Source: Deltaproteobacteria bacterium HGW-Deltaproteobacteria-12
Lineage (GTDB): Bacteria > Desulfobacterota > Syntrophia > Syntrophales > Smithellaceae
Length of the DNA: 64,000 nucleotides
Reading direction: 5' to 3'
Assembly: GCA_002840565.1 (NCBI GenBank)
Contig: PHBK01000011.1
Coordinates: forward strand, 1 to 64,000
The position numbers and the translations under genes are program-made. Under the pieces are notes generated by a model. That model did no database searches. It saw nothing but the letters and a program-made list of their open reading frames with translations, and was not told the DNA's origin. Shown in pieces: positions 43,643-51,356 of this stretch (its first letter is position 1; every line of letters starts with the position of its first letter).

Positions 43643-44173
43643 TTATCCTTGCATGACCTGAATAAAATCCAGCTCCACAGGAGTCGGCCGGCCAAAAATA
43701 CTGACGATAACCCGCAGTTTTCCTTTTTCCGGTTTTACCTCATCAATAACACCGTCAAAATTAGTAAATGGTCCGTCAATTATTTTTACATGATCGCCGA
43801 CATCGAATTTAAACTTCGGCTTGGGCTTTAAAGTTCCTTCATCAATTCTGACCTTTAAATTTTCGACATCTTTGTCGGAAATCGGCGAAGGTTTGTCTTT
43901 ACTGCCGATAAAGCCGGTAACTTTGGGAGTGTCCTTAACAATATGCCAGGTCTCATCATTCATTTCCATCCGGACAAGAATATAGCCCGGGAAAAATTTG
44001 CGTTTGGAAGTTTTCTTTTCCCCCGATATCAATTCCACAACGTCTTCTTCGGGAATCAGGATATCGGAAAAATAAGCTTGGGCATTAGCAAGATCAACTC
44101 TTTCCTGCAGGCTGATCTTAACTTTGTTTTCGTATCCCGAATAGGTATGAACGACGTACCATTTAAAAGCCAT
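43643..44173 (-). CDS. nusG: Transcription elongation/antitermination factor NusG
   Basis: This has 176 residues: NGN domain (KWYVVHTYSGYENKVK, RKFFPGYILVRMEM) and C-terminal KOW domain (FDVGDHVKIIDGPFTNFDGVIDEV in parts, GRPTPVELDF). It couples RNA polymerase to rho or to the ribosome via S10. It is 4 nt from secE. Confidence 0.97.
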   Translation of the reverse strand: MAFKWYVVHTYSGYENKVKISLQERVDLANAQAYFSDILIPEEDVVELISGEKKTSKRKFFPGYILVRMEMNDETWHIVKDTPKVTGFIGSKDKPSPISDKDVENLKVRIDEGTLKPKPKFKFDVGDHVKIIDGPFTNFDGVIDEVKPEKGKLRVIVSIFGRPTPVELDFIQVMQG

Positions 44174-44177
44174 TTTG

Positions 44178-44381
44178 CTAACCTAAAATAAATTTAATCA
44201 GTTTAGCCAAACCGAAATCAATTATACCGAAAAAAATAGCCATAACAAAAACGACTATTATTACGACCAGTGTGGATGCCATTGTTTGCTTGCGTGACGG
44301 CCAGGTAACGCGTTTGAGCTCGCCTTTGGCATCATTTAGAAAAAGCATTATCTTTTGCATCAATAATTTGATTTTTTCCAT
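44178..44381 (-). CDS. secE: Protein translocase subunit SecE
   Basis: This is 67 residues from MEKIKLLMQKIMLFL at 44381. The frame is open another 20 codons but those run through the tRNA-Trp gene, so they are not coding. The amphipathic helix and AKGELKRVTWPSRKQT precede a single transmembrane helix. It clamps SecY. Confidence 0.95.
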   Translation of the reverse strand: MEKIKLLMQKIMLFLNDAKGELKRVTWPSRKQTMASTLVVIIVVFVMAIFFGIIDFGLAKLIKFILG

Positions 44382-44408
44382 TTTCCAACCTTTACTAAAA
44401 GGAAAAAC

Positions 44409-44485
44409 TGGCAGGCCAGGAGGGACTTGAACCCCCAGCATCCGGATTTGGAGTCCGGCGCTCTATCCATTAGAGCTACTGGCCT
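44409..44485 (-). tRNA. tRNA-Trp (CCA)
   Basis: The minus strand folds to a cloverleaf: acceptor AGGCCAG/CTGGCCT, discriminator G, encoded 3' CCA (44411-44409), anticodon loop CTCCAAA with anticodon CCA, and T-arm GGTTCAAGTCC. It lies between rpmG and secE, the common order. Confidence 0.95.
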
Positions 44486-44503
44486 GTTTACTTTGAGTCA
44501 AAT

Positions 44504-44653
44504 TTACTTGGTTTCCCTGTGCAACTTGTGCCCCCGGCAAAACTTGCAATACTTCTTCAGCTCCAAACGGTTTTGCATCGTACGCTTATTTTTTGTTGTT
44601 GTGTAATTCCTTTGCTTGCACTCCGTACAAGCTAAAATAATATTATTCCGCAT
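44504..44653 (-). CDS. rpmG: 50S ribosomal protein L33
   Basis: This 49-residue gene was read by hand: [22 protein letters not shown] at the N-terminus, then [14 protein letters not shown] and [13 protein letters not shown] to the stop at 44504. It has CTEC and CKFC pairs (zinc C+ form). GGAG precedes the ATG. Copy C of the hairpin element starts 10 nt upstream of the start. Confidence 0.93.
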   Translation of the reverse strand: MRNNIILACTECKQRNYTTTKNKRTMQNRLELKKYCKFCRGHKLHRETK

Positions 44654-44663
44654 AACTCTCCCT

Positions 44664-44769
44664 TAAGCCGTCATCAAATAATAACTATAACAATGCAACC
44701 GGCATAAGGGGCCATAACGAAATGGTCTTGCCACCCACATTAGGTGGTCATTTCGTAACGCCCCTAAGC
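44664..44769 (+). repeat. Hairpin repeat family I, copy C
   Basis: It begins TAAGCCGTC and ATAATAACT as in copy B, then CCGGCATAAGGGGCC, and ends CGCCCCTAAGCC. The stem GGGGCCATAACGAAAT/ATTTCGTAACGCCCC has an inner second stem CCACC/GGTGG not present in copies A and B. It is followed head-to-tail by copy D, sharing CTAAGCC. Confidence 0.85.
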
Positions 44770-44876
44770 CTTTGTCAAACAATAACTAAACCTTCGTCGC
44801 CGGAATACCGGCATAAGGGGCCATAACAAAATTGTCTTGCCACCCGCACAGGTGGTCATTTCGTAACGGCCCCTGA
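44765..44876 (+). repeat. Hairpin repeat family I, copy D
   Basis: This starts CTAAGCCTTTGTC, then AACAATAACTAA and ACCGGCATAAGGGGCC; stem GGGGCCATAACAAAAT/ATTTCGTAACGGCCCC with inner CCACC/GGTGG. Its end is truncated at the 3' end of the neighbouring tRNA-Thr. It is more similar to copy C than to A or B. Confidence 0.85.
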
Positions 44877-44877
44877 C

Positions 44878-44953
44878 TGGAGCCCACGACCAGGATTGAA
44901 CTGGTGACCTCATCCTTACCAAGGATGTGCTCTACCGACTGAGCTACGTGGGC
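44878..44953 (-). tRNA. tRNA-Thr (GGT)
   Basis: Acceptor GCCCACG/CGTGGGC, anticodon loop TTGGTAA (GGT), T-arm with GTTCAATCC, and encoded CCA at 44880-44878. The 3' end abuts hairpin copy D. Confidence 0.95.
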
Positions 44954-44997
44954 GAGGTTGCTCTTGGCTTTTCGCCCTCAATTAAACTAAAAAAGCC

Positions 44998-45073
44998 TGG
45001 AGCGGGAAACGGGATTCGAACCCGCGACCCTCAGCTTGGAAGGCTGACGCTCTAGCCACTGAGCTACTCCCGC
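44998..45073 (-). tRNA. tRNA-Gly (TCC)
   Basis: Acceptor GCGGGAG/TTCCCGC (one G-T pair), anticodon loop CTTCCAA (TCC), T-arm GGTTCGAATCC, encoded CCA. Confidence 0.95.
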
Positions 45074-45094
45074 TAATTTACACTTCAAATATTC

Positions 45095-45179
<85 letters not shown>

Positions 45180-45201
45180 ATCACATTAAATATATCGGAA
45201 C

Positions 45202-45277
45202 TGGAGCTGGCGATGGGACTCGAACCCGCAACCTGCTGATTACAAATCAGCTGCTCTACCGATTGAGCTACGCCAGC
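45202..45277 (-). tRNA. tRNA-Thr (TGT)
   Basis: Acceptor GCTGGCG/CGCCAGC, anticodon loop TTTGTAA (TGT), T-arm GGTTCGAGTCC, encoded CCA at 45204-45202. It is the first gene after the promoter at 45366-45394. Confidence 0.95.
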
Positions 45278-45365
45278 GAACCCTCAACTCAATTTAACCT
45301 TTTATATCAACGGTTTACTAATTCAAGCACCAAGAAGCAATCGCACATATCCGCGCGAATTGCCG

Positions 45366-45394
45366 ACTCTAATTTTTATGGCTGTGTTTGTCAA
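45366..45394 (-). promoter_or_regulatory. Stable-RNA promoter of the tRNA/rpmG/secE array
   Basis: The minus strand has TTGACA (45394-45389), 17 nt, TAGAGT (45371-45366), then a GC-rich discriminator CGGC. This is the layout of growth-rate-controlled tRNA promoters. Transcription would start near 45358, about 80 nt before the first tRNA. Confidence 0.65.
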
Positions 45395-45447
45395 GGTAAA
45401 TTTTTATTTTTTTATAAAAAACGATTCCGGGACGGATAATTTGCCGA

Positions 45448-45996
45448 TTAATCCGTATCGCCAAAATAATCCGCTGAAAAAATATAAATTTCCGTTTCCG
45501 AATTCATCCAGTCTTCCGCCGGCAGACCGGCCTTATAACAAGTTTCCCGAAGAAAGGTTTCCCTGTCCCAACCATACTCAACTGCCACTTGCGGTAGCAG
45601 CAGACCGGAATTATATCCCCGGACGATATATAAACCGTGCTTCCCTACCTCAATATCGTTAATATTATTAATACGTTGCAGTGGACTCAAGACCGATATT
45701 TCCAGGGACAGGTCTTTAAGTTCCTCAGCCTGCAGCGCCGGAAAACGCGGATCGTGAAAGGCGGCGGCAACAGCCATTTCCTGCACCGTTTCCCAAAGAG
45801 GCTTGACTGCTTTGATGTAGCCGATACACCCCCGCAAATGACCCCTTTTTTTCAACGTAACAAAAGCACCTCTTTTTTCTTTCAGTGTTTCCGAATCAAC
45901 AGTTATCTTGGGCACATTTTTATTATTAACTTTGCCGGCAATAGTTTTTTTAACGATATCCAACAGAGTCGCTTTTTCTTTGGGGGTCAGTTCCAT
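45448..45996 (-). CDS. amrA: AmmeMemoRadiSam system protein A (AMMECR1 domain)
   Basis: This 182-residue protein is an AMMECR1-family member: GAFVTLKKRGHLRGCIGYIKAVKPL holds the LRGCIG signature, then AAAFHDPRFPALQAEEL and EISVLSPLQ. AMMECR1 and Memo proteins usually accompany a radical SAM enzyme; that partner is not in this window. The biochemical role is unproven. It overlaps amrB by 10 nt. Confidence 0.9.
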   Translation of the reverse strand: MELTPKEKATLLDIVKKTIAGKVNNKNVPKITVDSETLKEKRGAFVTLKKRGHLRGCIGYIKAVKPLWETVQEMAVAAAFHDPRFPALQAEELKDLSLEISVLSPLQRINNINDIEVGKHGLYIVRGYNSGLLLPQVAVEYGWDRETFLRETCYKAGLPAEDWMNSETEIYIFSADYFGDTD

Positions 45997-46832
45997 TGCT
46001 TGAATCCTCCTAATGCATAAAATACTGCCGACGCATATCCCACCACTGAACTTTTATCTCCGGTTACATCTCCCGAATTAGCATATTTCAGCAATTTTGA
46101 CTTTTCAGCGCCCATCTTTTGCGCCACCAGCATCGCCACAGCCATCGGACCGCCGCCGCAAGCCTCGCAAATGTCGCTGTCCAAGCTTTTTAAAAGCCCG
46201 GCCGCATTGCCACTTTGTAAATACCGGAGAGCTACGGCATCTAACTGCGAGGCCTTGTTGTAATCATGAAAATGGGATAAATCAGAACTGCCTACAATCA
46301 GTATTTTTCTCCCCTTTATAGCCTGATAAATCGCCTCCGCCAGTTCATAACAGGTGTCGGTTCTCTGATCTCCCATTACCAGAGGTACAAAGGAAAAATT
46401 CCCCAGGGCAACCTGCAGAAAAGGCAGCTGAATTTCCAAAGAATGTTCCTGGATGTGAGCTGCGGGAAGGTCATGGACAATTCCACTGAAATTAGTAATT
46501 TTATCAGCTAAATCCTCGGCAACAGGAACAATCCCCAAGGGCGTCTCATACCCGCCCCGGCGATAAATAGAAGCCCCGGAGAAAGCCACGCGATGACTGG
46601 GGCCAACAATGACAACGGCATCGTAAATCCTGCCGGAAATAAGCTTGTACGCATAGGCGGCCACCAGCCCGGAATAAAGGTAGCCGGCATGGGGTGCAAC
46701 CAGGCCGTAAATCTCTCCGGGCGGATCGAAATCAGGCACCAGAGCAAAATATTTTTTAATGTCCTGTTGCAGGGCAGAAGCATGACCCGGGTACCAGGAA
46801 CCGGCTATTGCCGATTTTCGCACAGCTGCCAT
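45987..46832 (-). CDS. amrB: AmmeMemoRadiSam system protein B (Memo domain)
   Basis: This 281-residue Memo-family protein is related to extradiol dioxygenases. The putative metal site histidines appear in APHAGYLYSG, GPSHRVAF and SSDLSHFHDY, and an acid/cysteine site in EACGGGPMA. Named for the system with AMMECR1 and a radical SAM protein, whose substrate is unknown. Upstream neighbour, 15 nt away, is the CysK-CysRS fusion. Confidence 0.9.
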   Translation of the reverse strand: MAAVRKSAIAGSWYPGHASALQQDIKKYFALVPDFDPPGEIYGLVAPHAGYLYSGLVAAYAYKLISGRIYDAVVIVGPSHRVAFSGASIYRRGGYETPLGIVPVAEDLADKITNFSGIVHDLPAAHIQEHSLEIQLPFLQVALGNFSFVPLVMGDQRTDTCYELAEAIYQAIKGRKILIVGSSDLSHFHDYNKASQLDAVALRYLQSGNAAGLLKSLDSDICEACGGGPMAVAMLVAQKMGAEKSKLLKYANSGDVTGDKSSVVGYASAVFYALGGFKQWN

Positions 46833-46847
46833 GAGTGTTTCTCCCTT

Positions 46848-49163
46848 TTATCGATAATGCCAGACTGTCCCTTGCGGCATATCCAGGACATCAACATTCA
46901 ACGCGGCCAGTTGAGACCTCAAAATATCGGCCTCCTGCCAATTATGCGCCTGTCGCGCCGCTTCTCTGCGTGTAATTAAATTCTGGATTTCCGGCGATGC
47001 GGTCAATACATCAAAATTCATCACCCCGACAACTTCATCGATCTTTTTCAGCGCCGCCAATATCTTCCGGCTTTCATCCTGATTGATTGCCCCCCGGCTC
47101 AACAATAAATTTACTTTACCGATAAAATCAAAAAGCACAGCCAGGGCAACGGCTATATTCAAATCATCGTCCATGGCGGCCGCAAAACCGTTTTTAAGAT
47201 CGTATATCACCTGATCCAGCTCCGGACAGCCAATGCCGGCATTATTGACAGCATTAAGCCGGCAAACAAACATATCCAGCCTCCGGACATTATTCCTTGC
47301 CGCTGCCATTGCTTCTTCGGAATAATTAAGCGGCTTGCGATAATGCACTCCCAACAAAAAAAACCTTACATCTCTTCCTGTGTAGCTCCTCCGGAACAAT
47401 TCCGATAAGGGCAGGGCATTATTTAAGGAACGCGACATCTTTCGTCCTGCAACCATCACCAATTCGGCATTGAGCCAGTAATTTGCGCCGCTCCTGCCGG
47501 TCAAGGCCTTGTTGATGGCCAAAATATTTTCGCAATGCGGAAAAAGTTCATCAACGCCGCTGATATTAATATCATAAAGTGCCCCCAGATATTTATGAGA
47601 GATCGCCGCACACTCGATATGCCAACCCGGCCGGATGTTGCCCCATTTTGTTTTATGATATATGCCTCTTTTCAACTCTCCCAGGCTTGCCCTTTTTAAA
47701 AGGGCAAAGTCCATCGGGCTGTCTTTCTCATAATCATCCAGGTCAATGGTTTTTGCCTGCCGGGTTTTTCGCAAATTCACATTGGAAAGAAGCCCATAAT
47801 CGGCTAATTTGGATATGTCGTAATAGACCGAGTGCAGCTTTTCGTATGCGTAATTCTTATCGACTAATTTTTCGACTATTTTCAGCATCTCCTCAACATT
47901 TTCCGAAGCTTTAACGTAAATGTTGTTTCGGTAAATATTCAAGGCTTCCACATCCTGCAAAAATATTTTACAATATTTATCCGTGTAAGCGGCCAGTTCC
48001 ATGCCCTCTTTTTCCGCGCCTTTTACTGATTTGTCCGTGAGATCAACCAGATCCACTATATGCTTGACCGCATAACCCTGATGCGTCAAATAGCGGCATA
48101 CCAAATCGGAAACAACCAGGCGCCGGTAATTTCCCATGTGCGGCGCGTCGTGAACCGTCGGCCCGCATGTATGCATGAGAATTTCTCCGGATGAAACAGG
48201 CTTGAAAAAAGTTTTTTGGCGTTGCAGAATATTGTAAAGGCTGAAAGTCGATACTTCTTCTTTGACGGCGAATAATTCCGTGCTTAAATACCTCTCTCCG
48301 CTGTCCGGGAAAATGACTACGATCATCCCTTCCTGCATCTGCATCGCTTTTTGCGCAGCAATGCACATCGCGGCGCCGGAACTCATGCCGGCCATAATCC
48401 CCTCTTCACGGGCCAGTCTGCGGGCCATGACAAAAGCATCCTCATCCTGAATATTCACCTTTTCGTCCAGGCACTTTTTATCAAATATACCCGGCCGGTA
48501 AGACTCCCGCATATTCTTCAGACCCTGGATCTTGTGCTTCAAATATGGTTCAACACCGACAATCTTGATATGCTGATTTAATTCTTTGAGCCTGCGGGAA
48601 ATTCCCATGGCCGTGCCGGTAGTCCCGAGACAAGACACCACCATGGTGACGGCACCTTCAGTTTGATCCCAGATTTCCTGAGCTGTTCCATAATAATGAG
48701 CGGCAATATTATCTTCATTATTGAATTGATCGGTGCCAAAATATTTACCGGGGTTTTCGCGGAGCATTTTATAGGCCACTTCAATAGCGCCGTCAGTTCC
48801 CTGATTTGCCGGCGTATAATGCAGTTCAGCCCCCAGAGCGCGTAATATCTTCTTTCTCTCTTCACTGGCCGACTCTGTCAACGTCAGGCACAGCTTATAT
48901 CCTTTAGCAGCGGCAATCATGGCCAGACCGATGCCGGTGTTGCCGCTGGTCGCTTCCAGGATAATTTTATCAGGTGTCAACTCCCCCCGTTTCTCAGCTT
49001 GCTCAATCATGAATAACGCCGTACGGTCTTTTATTGATCCGCCGGGATTGGCGCTCTCTATTTTCGCCATGATCCTTACTTTTTTATTGGGATTGATCCG
49101 GCAGATTTCGACCAGCGGTGTATTGCCGATACAATCAATAATGCTCTTATAATTTTTTTGCAT
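46848..49163 (-). CDS. Cysteine synthase / cysteinyl-tRNA synthetase fusion
   Basis: One frame of 771 residues joins two enzymes. Residues 1-303 are a cysteine synthase of PLP fold type II: PLP lysine K45 (NPGGSIKDR), TSGNTG at 72-77, the phosphate loop CLGTTGTAMG, and FPDSGERYLS. Residues 304-771 are a class I CysRS: zinc cysteines C333 (HTCGPTVHD) and C518 (PGWHIEC), HIGH replaced by HMGN (342-345), KMSKS as KMSRS (575-579), and a canonical end (MDDDLN, AD-LRSQL, GTVWHYR). The usual HHENE motif is HCENI (543-547), so the E that normally ligates zinc is I547. Both halves look intact and in frame, so this is a real fusion coupling cysteine synthesis to its use. Whether the synthetase half charges tRNA-Cys cannot be shown here. 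Confidence 0.85.
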   Translation of the reverse strand: MQKNYKSIIDCIGNTPLVEICRINPNKKVRIMAKIESANPGGSIKDRTALFMIEQAEKRGELTPDKIILEATSGNTGIGLAMIAAAKGYKLCLTLTESASEERKKILRALGAELHYTPANQGTDGAIEVAYKMLRENPGKYFGTDQFNNEDNIAAHYYGTAQEIWDQTEGAVTMVVSCLGTTGTAMGISRRLKELNQHIKIVGVEPYLKHKIQGLKNMRESYRPGIFDKKCLDEKVNIQDEDAFVMARRLAREEGIMAGMSSGAAMCIAAQKAMQMQEGMIVVIFPDSGERYLSTELFAVKEEVSTFSLYNILQRQKTFFKPVSSGEILMHTCGPTVHDAPHMGNYRRLVVSDLVCRYLTHQGYAVKHIVDLVDLTDKSVKGAEKEGMELAAYTDKYCKIFLQDVEALNIYRNNIYVKASENVEEMLKIVEKLVDKNYAYEKLHSVYYDISKLADYGLLSNVNLRKTRQAKTIDLDDYEKDSPMDFALLKRASLGELKRGIYHKTKWGNIRPGWHIECAAISHKYLGALYDINISGVDELFPHCENILAINKALTGRSGANYWLNAELVMVAGRKMSRSLNNALPLSELFRRSYTGRDVRFFLLGVHYRKPLNYSEEAMAAARNNVRRLDMFVCRLNAVNNAGIGCPELDQVIYDLKNGFAAAMDDDLNIAVALAVLFDFIGKVNLLLSRGAINQDESRKILAALKKIDEVVGVMNFDVLTASPEIQNLITRREAARQAHNWQEADILRSQLAALNVDVLDMPQGTVWHYR

Positions 49164-49258
49164 AAATTGTTAATACCTTAAAATGAAAGCCTCAGACCAA
49201 TCGGCTCCTACGCTTTATTAAGAATAATTCCGGATGTATTTCATGAAACATTGAGGTA

Positions 49259-49675
49259 CTAGCTGTCCATTTTAGGGATGGGAATTTTAAAAAACTGAAC
49301 GCCTTCCTCTCTTAAACTTGCATCTTCCTGAGGAGTTGTCGTTCCTTTGATATTGCGTTTTTCCTCTTCCCCGTAATGAATCTTTATGGCAACTTCGGCA
49401 AATGAATTGCCGACATCTTCAAAGTTTTTATCAATATACTGATGAAGCGCCTGCAGGGTTTTTAGCGCGGAATTCCCTTTTTCCTCCCCTTTTCCGGCGG
49501 AACGGAAATCTTTTCCCGCAATCGTAACTGAAGATGGCACTATATTGACGCGACAACTGTTGCAAGTCGGACAAGCCACAAGTTTTTGCGAATTTTGATC
49601 AAGAAAGGCCTGTCGATCCTTAAACCAGCCGTCGAATTTATGCCCGTTTTCACATTCCAGGTCAAAAATTATCAC
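49259..49675 (-). CDS. DUF1178 family protein
   Basis: This is 138 residues from GTG 49675, giving MIIFDLECENGHKFDGWF, the family N-terminus; GGTGA lies upstream, and a GTG three codons earlier has less support. CPTC-x-SC further in suggests a zinc ribbon. The C-terminal part is helical, ending with EGVQFFKIPIPK. Function is unknown. Confidence 0.85.
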   Translation of the reverse strand: MIIFDLECENGHKFDGWFKDRQAFLDQNSQKLVACPTCNSCRVNIVPSSVTIAGKDFRSAGKGEEKGNSALKTLQALHQYIDKNFEDVGNSFAEVAIKIHYGEEEKRNIKGTTTPQEDASLREEGVQFFKIPIPKMDS

Positions 49676-49878
49676 TTTTCTCACCTTTTTGCTGATGAAG
49701 ATAGGTTATACTATCATGCCACCCTGTAAAAAACAATTAAGTACATAAATACCGGAGCGGACAAATGACTTCATGCCGTAAGATCACGCCTTACGACCCC
49801 CTTGCTGAAGAATAAATTCGATCCCGAATAAAAAAAAGTGGACATTTAGAAATAAATTCTATATCGTCCGTGCCACGT

Positions 49879-49955
49879 CGGGATGTGGCCCAGCTTGGTA
49901 GGGCACTGCGTTCGGGACGCAGGAGTCGCGCGTTCAAATCGCGCCATCCCGACCA
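49879..49955 (+). tRNA. tRNA-Pro (CGG)
   Basis: The plus strand gives acceptor CGGGATG/CATCCCG, anticodon loop TTCGGGA (CGG), T-arm with GTTCAAATC, discriminator A and encoded CCA (49953-49955). TGGACA and a TATAT lie about 15-20 nt apart just upstream, a possible promoter. It is the only plus-strand RNA gene. Confidence 0.95.
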
Positions 49956-49989
49956 TTTTCATCCCAAAATCAGGCCAAGCTTAGTTTCA

Positions 49990-51198
49990 TCAACCGACAA
50001 CCGAAGCCATTTTAAAGATCGGCAGGTACATCGCTATAATCATGCCGCCAACGATTCCACCCAGAAAAACCATCATAATCGGCTCTAAGAGGGCGGTCAT
50101 TGCTGAAACTGCCGCATCAACTTCGTCATCGTAAAAATCGGCGATTTTGCTGAGCATGGTATCCAGGGCTCCCGTCGCTTCGCCAACAGCGATCATCTGC
50201 ACCACCATTGGCGGGAAGATACCCGTTTCCATTAGCGGTTCCGCTATTGTCCTTCCTTCGCTGATGCTCTGGCGCGTTTTTATCAGGGCGGCTTCGACCA
50301 CCACATTGCCCGAAGTTTTGCTGACGATATTCAACCCTTCCAGAATGGGAACGCCTGAATTCATCATGGTGGACAGCGTTCGGGAGAATTTTGCCACAGC
50401 CACTTTTTTCAGCAGCGGTCCGAAGATCGGGGCTTTGAGCAGCAGAGAATCTATGGTCCAGCGCCCTTTTTCCGTTTTATAAAATCTGCCGAATGCCACG
50501 ACAAAAGCAACTATCACACCGGCGACAATCCACCAATAACTCTGGGCAAATGCGCTGGCATTGACTAAAAATTGGGTGGGGCCCGGAAGTTCCCCCCCCA
50601 TGCCTTCGAACATCTTCTGAAAGACAGGAATGACTTTGATCAGCAATAAAGCGACAACACCGATGGAAATAGCCAGAACAGCAATAGGATAGGTCATCGC
50701 CCCCTTGACCTGGCTTTTCAGTTTCATTGCCTTTTCCATATAGCTGGAAAGGCGTCCCAATATAACATCCAAAATACCACCGGCCTCGCCGGCGGCAACC
50801 AAATTGACAAAGAGATCATCGAAAACAGCCGGATGTTTCCTCAAGGCGTCGGTTAAGCTGGCGCCGCTCTCCACATCCTCCTTCACTTTCTTAATAATTT
50901 CTTTAAAGGTTTTGTTTTGTTCCTGCTGGTTCAACAGATCCAGACATTGAATAAGCGGCAAACCGGCGTTAATCATGGTGGAAAAGATGCGGCAGAAGAC
51001 AACAACATCTTTCTCGGCAACTTTCCCCTTTAGAAAAGGAAAATACTCAGAAATATCTTTGGGTTTCTTTTTTATGGCAATCGATTTAAATCCCTGTCTG
51101 CGTAAGAGTCCGCGGACAGCCAGTTCATCTGCCGCTTCTATCTCTCCCTTTTTGGCTTCATTTTTTCTGGTCGTACCTTCCCAAACAAAAACTGGCAT
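49990..51198 (-). CDS. pilC: Type IV pilus / type II secretion inner-membrane platform protein PilC
   Basis: This 402-residue protein has the two GspF domains and three membrane segments. VFCRIFSTMINAGLPLIQCLDLL and KFSRTLSTMMNSGVPILEGLNIV are the duplicated halves, and PMVVQMIAVGEATGALD is a family motif. It moves pilin subunits between membrane and fibre. No other pil genes (pilB, pilT, pilA) are in the window, so it is an isolated piece here. Confidence 0.92.
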   Translation of the reverse strand: MPVFVWEGTTRKNEAKKGEIEAADELAVRGLLRRQGFKSIAIKKKPKDISEYFPFLKGKVAEKDVVVFCRIFSTMINAGLPLIQCLDLLNQQEQNKTFKEIIKKVKEDVESGASLTDALRKHPAVFDDLFVNLVAAGEAGGILDVILGRLSSYMEKAMKLKSQVKGAMTYPIAVLAISIGVVALLLIKVIPVFQKMFEGMGGELPGPTQFLVNASAFAQSYWWIVAGVIVAFVVAFGRFYKTEKGRWTIDSLLLKAPIFGPLLKKVAVAKFSRTLSTMMNSGVPILEGLNIVSKTSGNVVVEAALIKTRQSISEGRTIAEPLMETGIFPPMVVQMIAVGEATGALDTMLSKIADFYDDEVDAAVSAMTALLEPIMMVFLGGIVGGMIIAMYLPIFKMASVVG

Positions 51199-51356
51199 AT
51201 TTTAATTATCCTTTCTTCACCGGGACAATATTCATGTCAATCATTATAAACTATATACCATGTTAATTCAATCAGTTAAATATTACGAACAAAACCCTCC
51301 GCTCCCGCGGCAAGCAGCAAATTATCCATCGGCATCATTCTTTGGCTGCATTTCTC

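Noticed and set aside
44382..44441. N-terminal extension of secE
   Set aside because: It overlaps the tRNA-Trp gene; the SecE-like sequence starts at 44381.
46848..49163. Fusion as a sequencing artefact joining cysK and cysS
   Set aside because: Reading frame and codon style are continuous, no leftover start or ribosome site is seen at the junction near residue 303, and both halves are complete; kept as a real fusion, pending database support.
49777..49795. CGTAAG/CTTACG short hairpin as a terminator before tRNA-Pro
   Set aside because: Only 6 bp and no U-tract.
49801..49840. Possible third copy of family II (CTTGCTGAAG ... ATTCGATCCCGAAT)
   Set aside because: Two short matches are present but the long conserved block between them is absent; chance or a decayed fragment cannot be told apart.
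49870..50088. 72-residue plus-strand open frame
   Set aside because: It is mostly the tRNA-Pro gene translated, then antisense of pilC.
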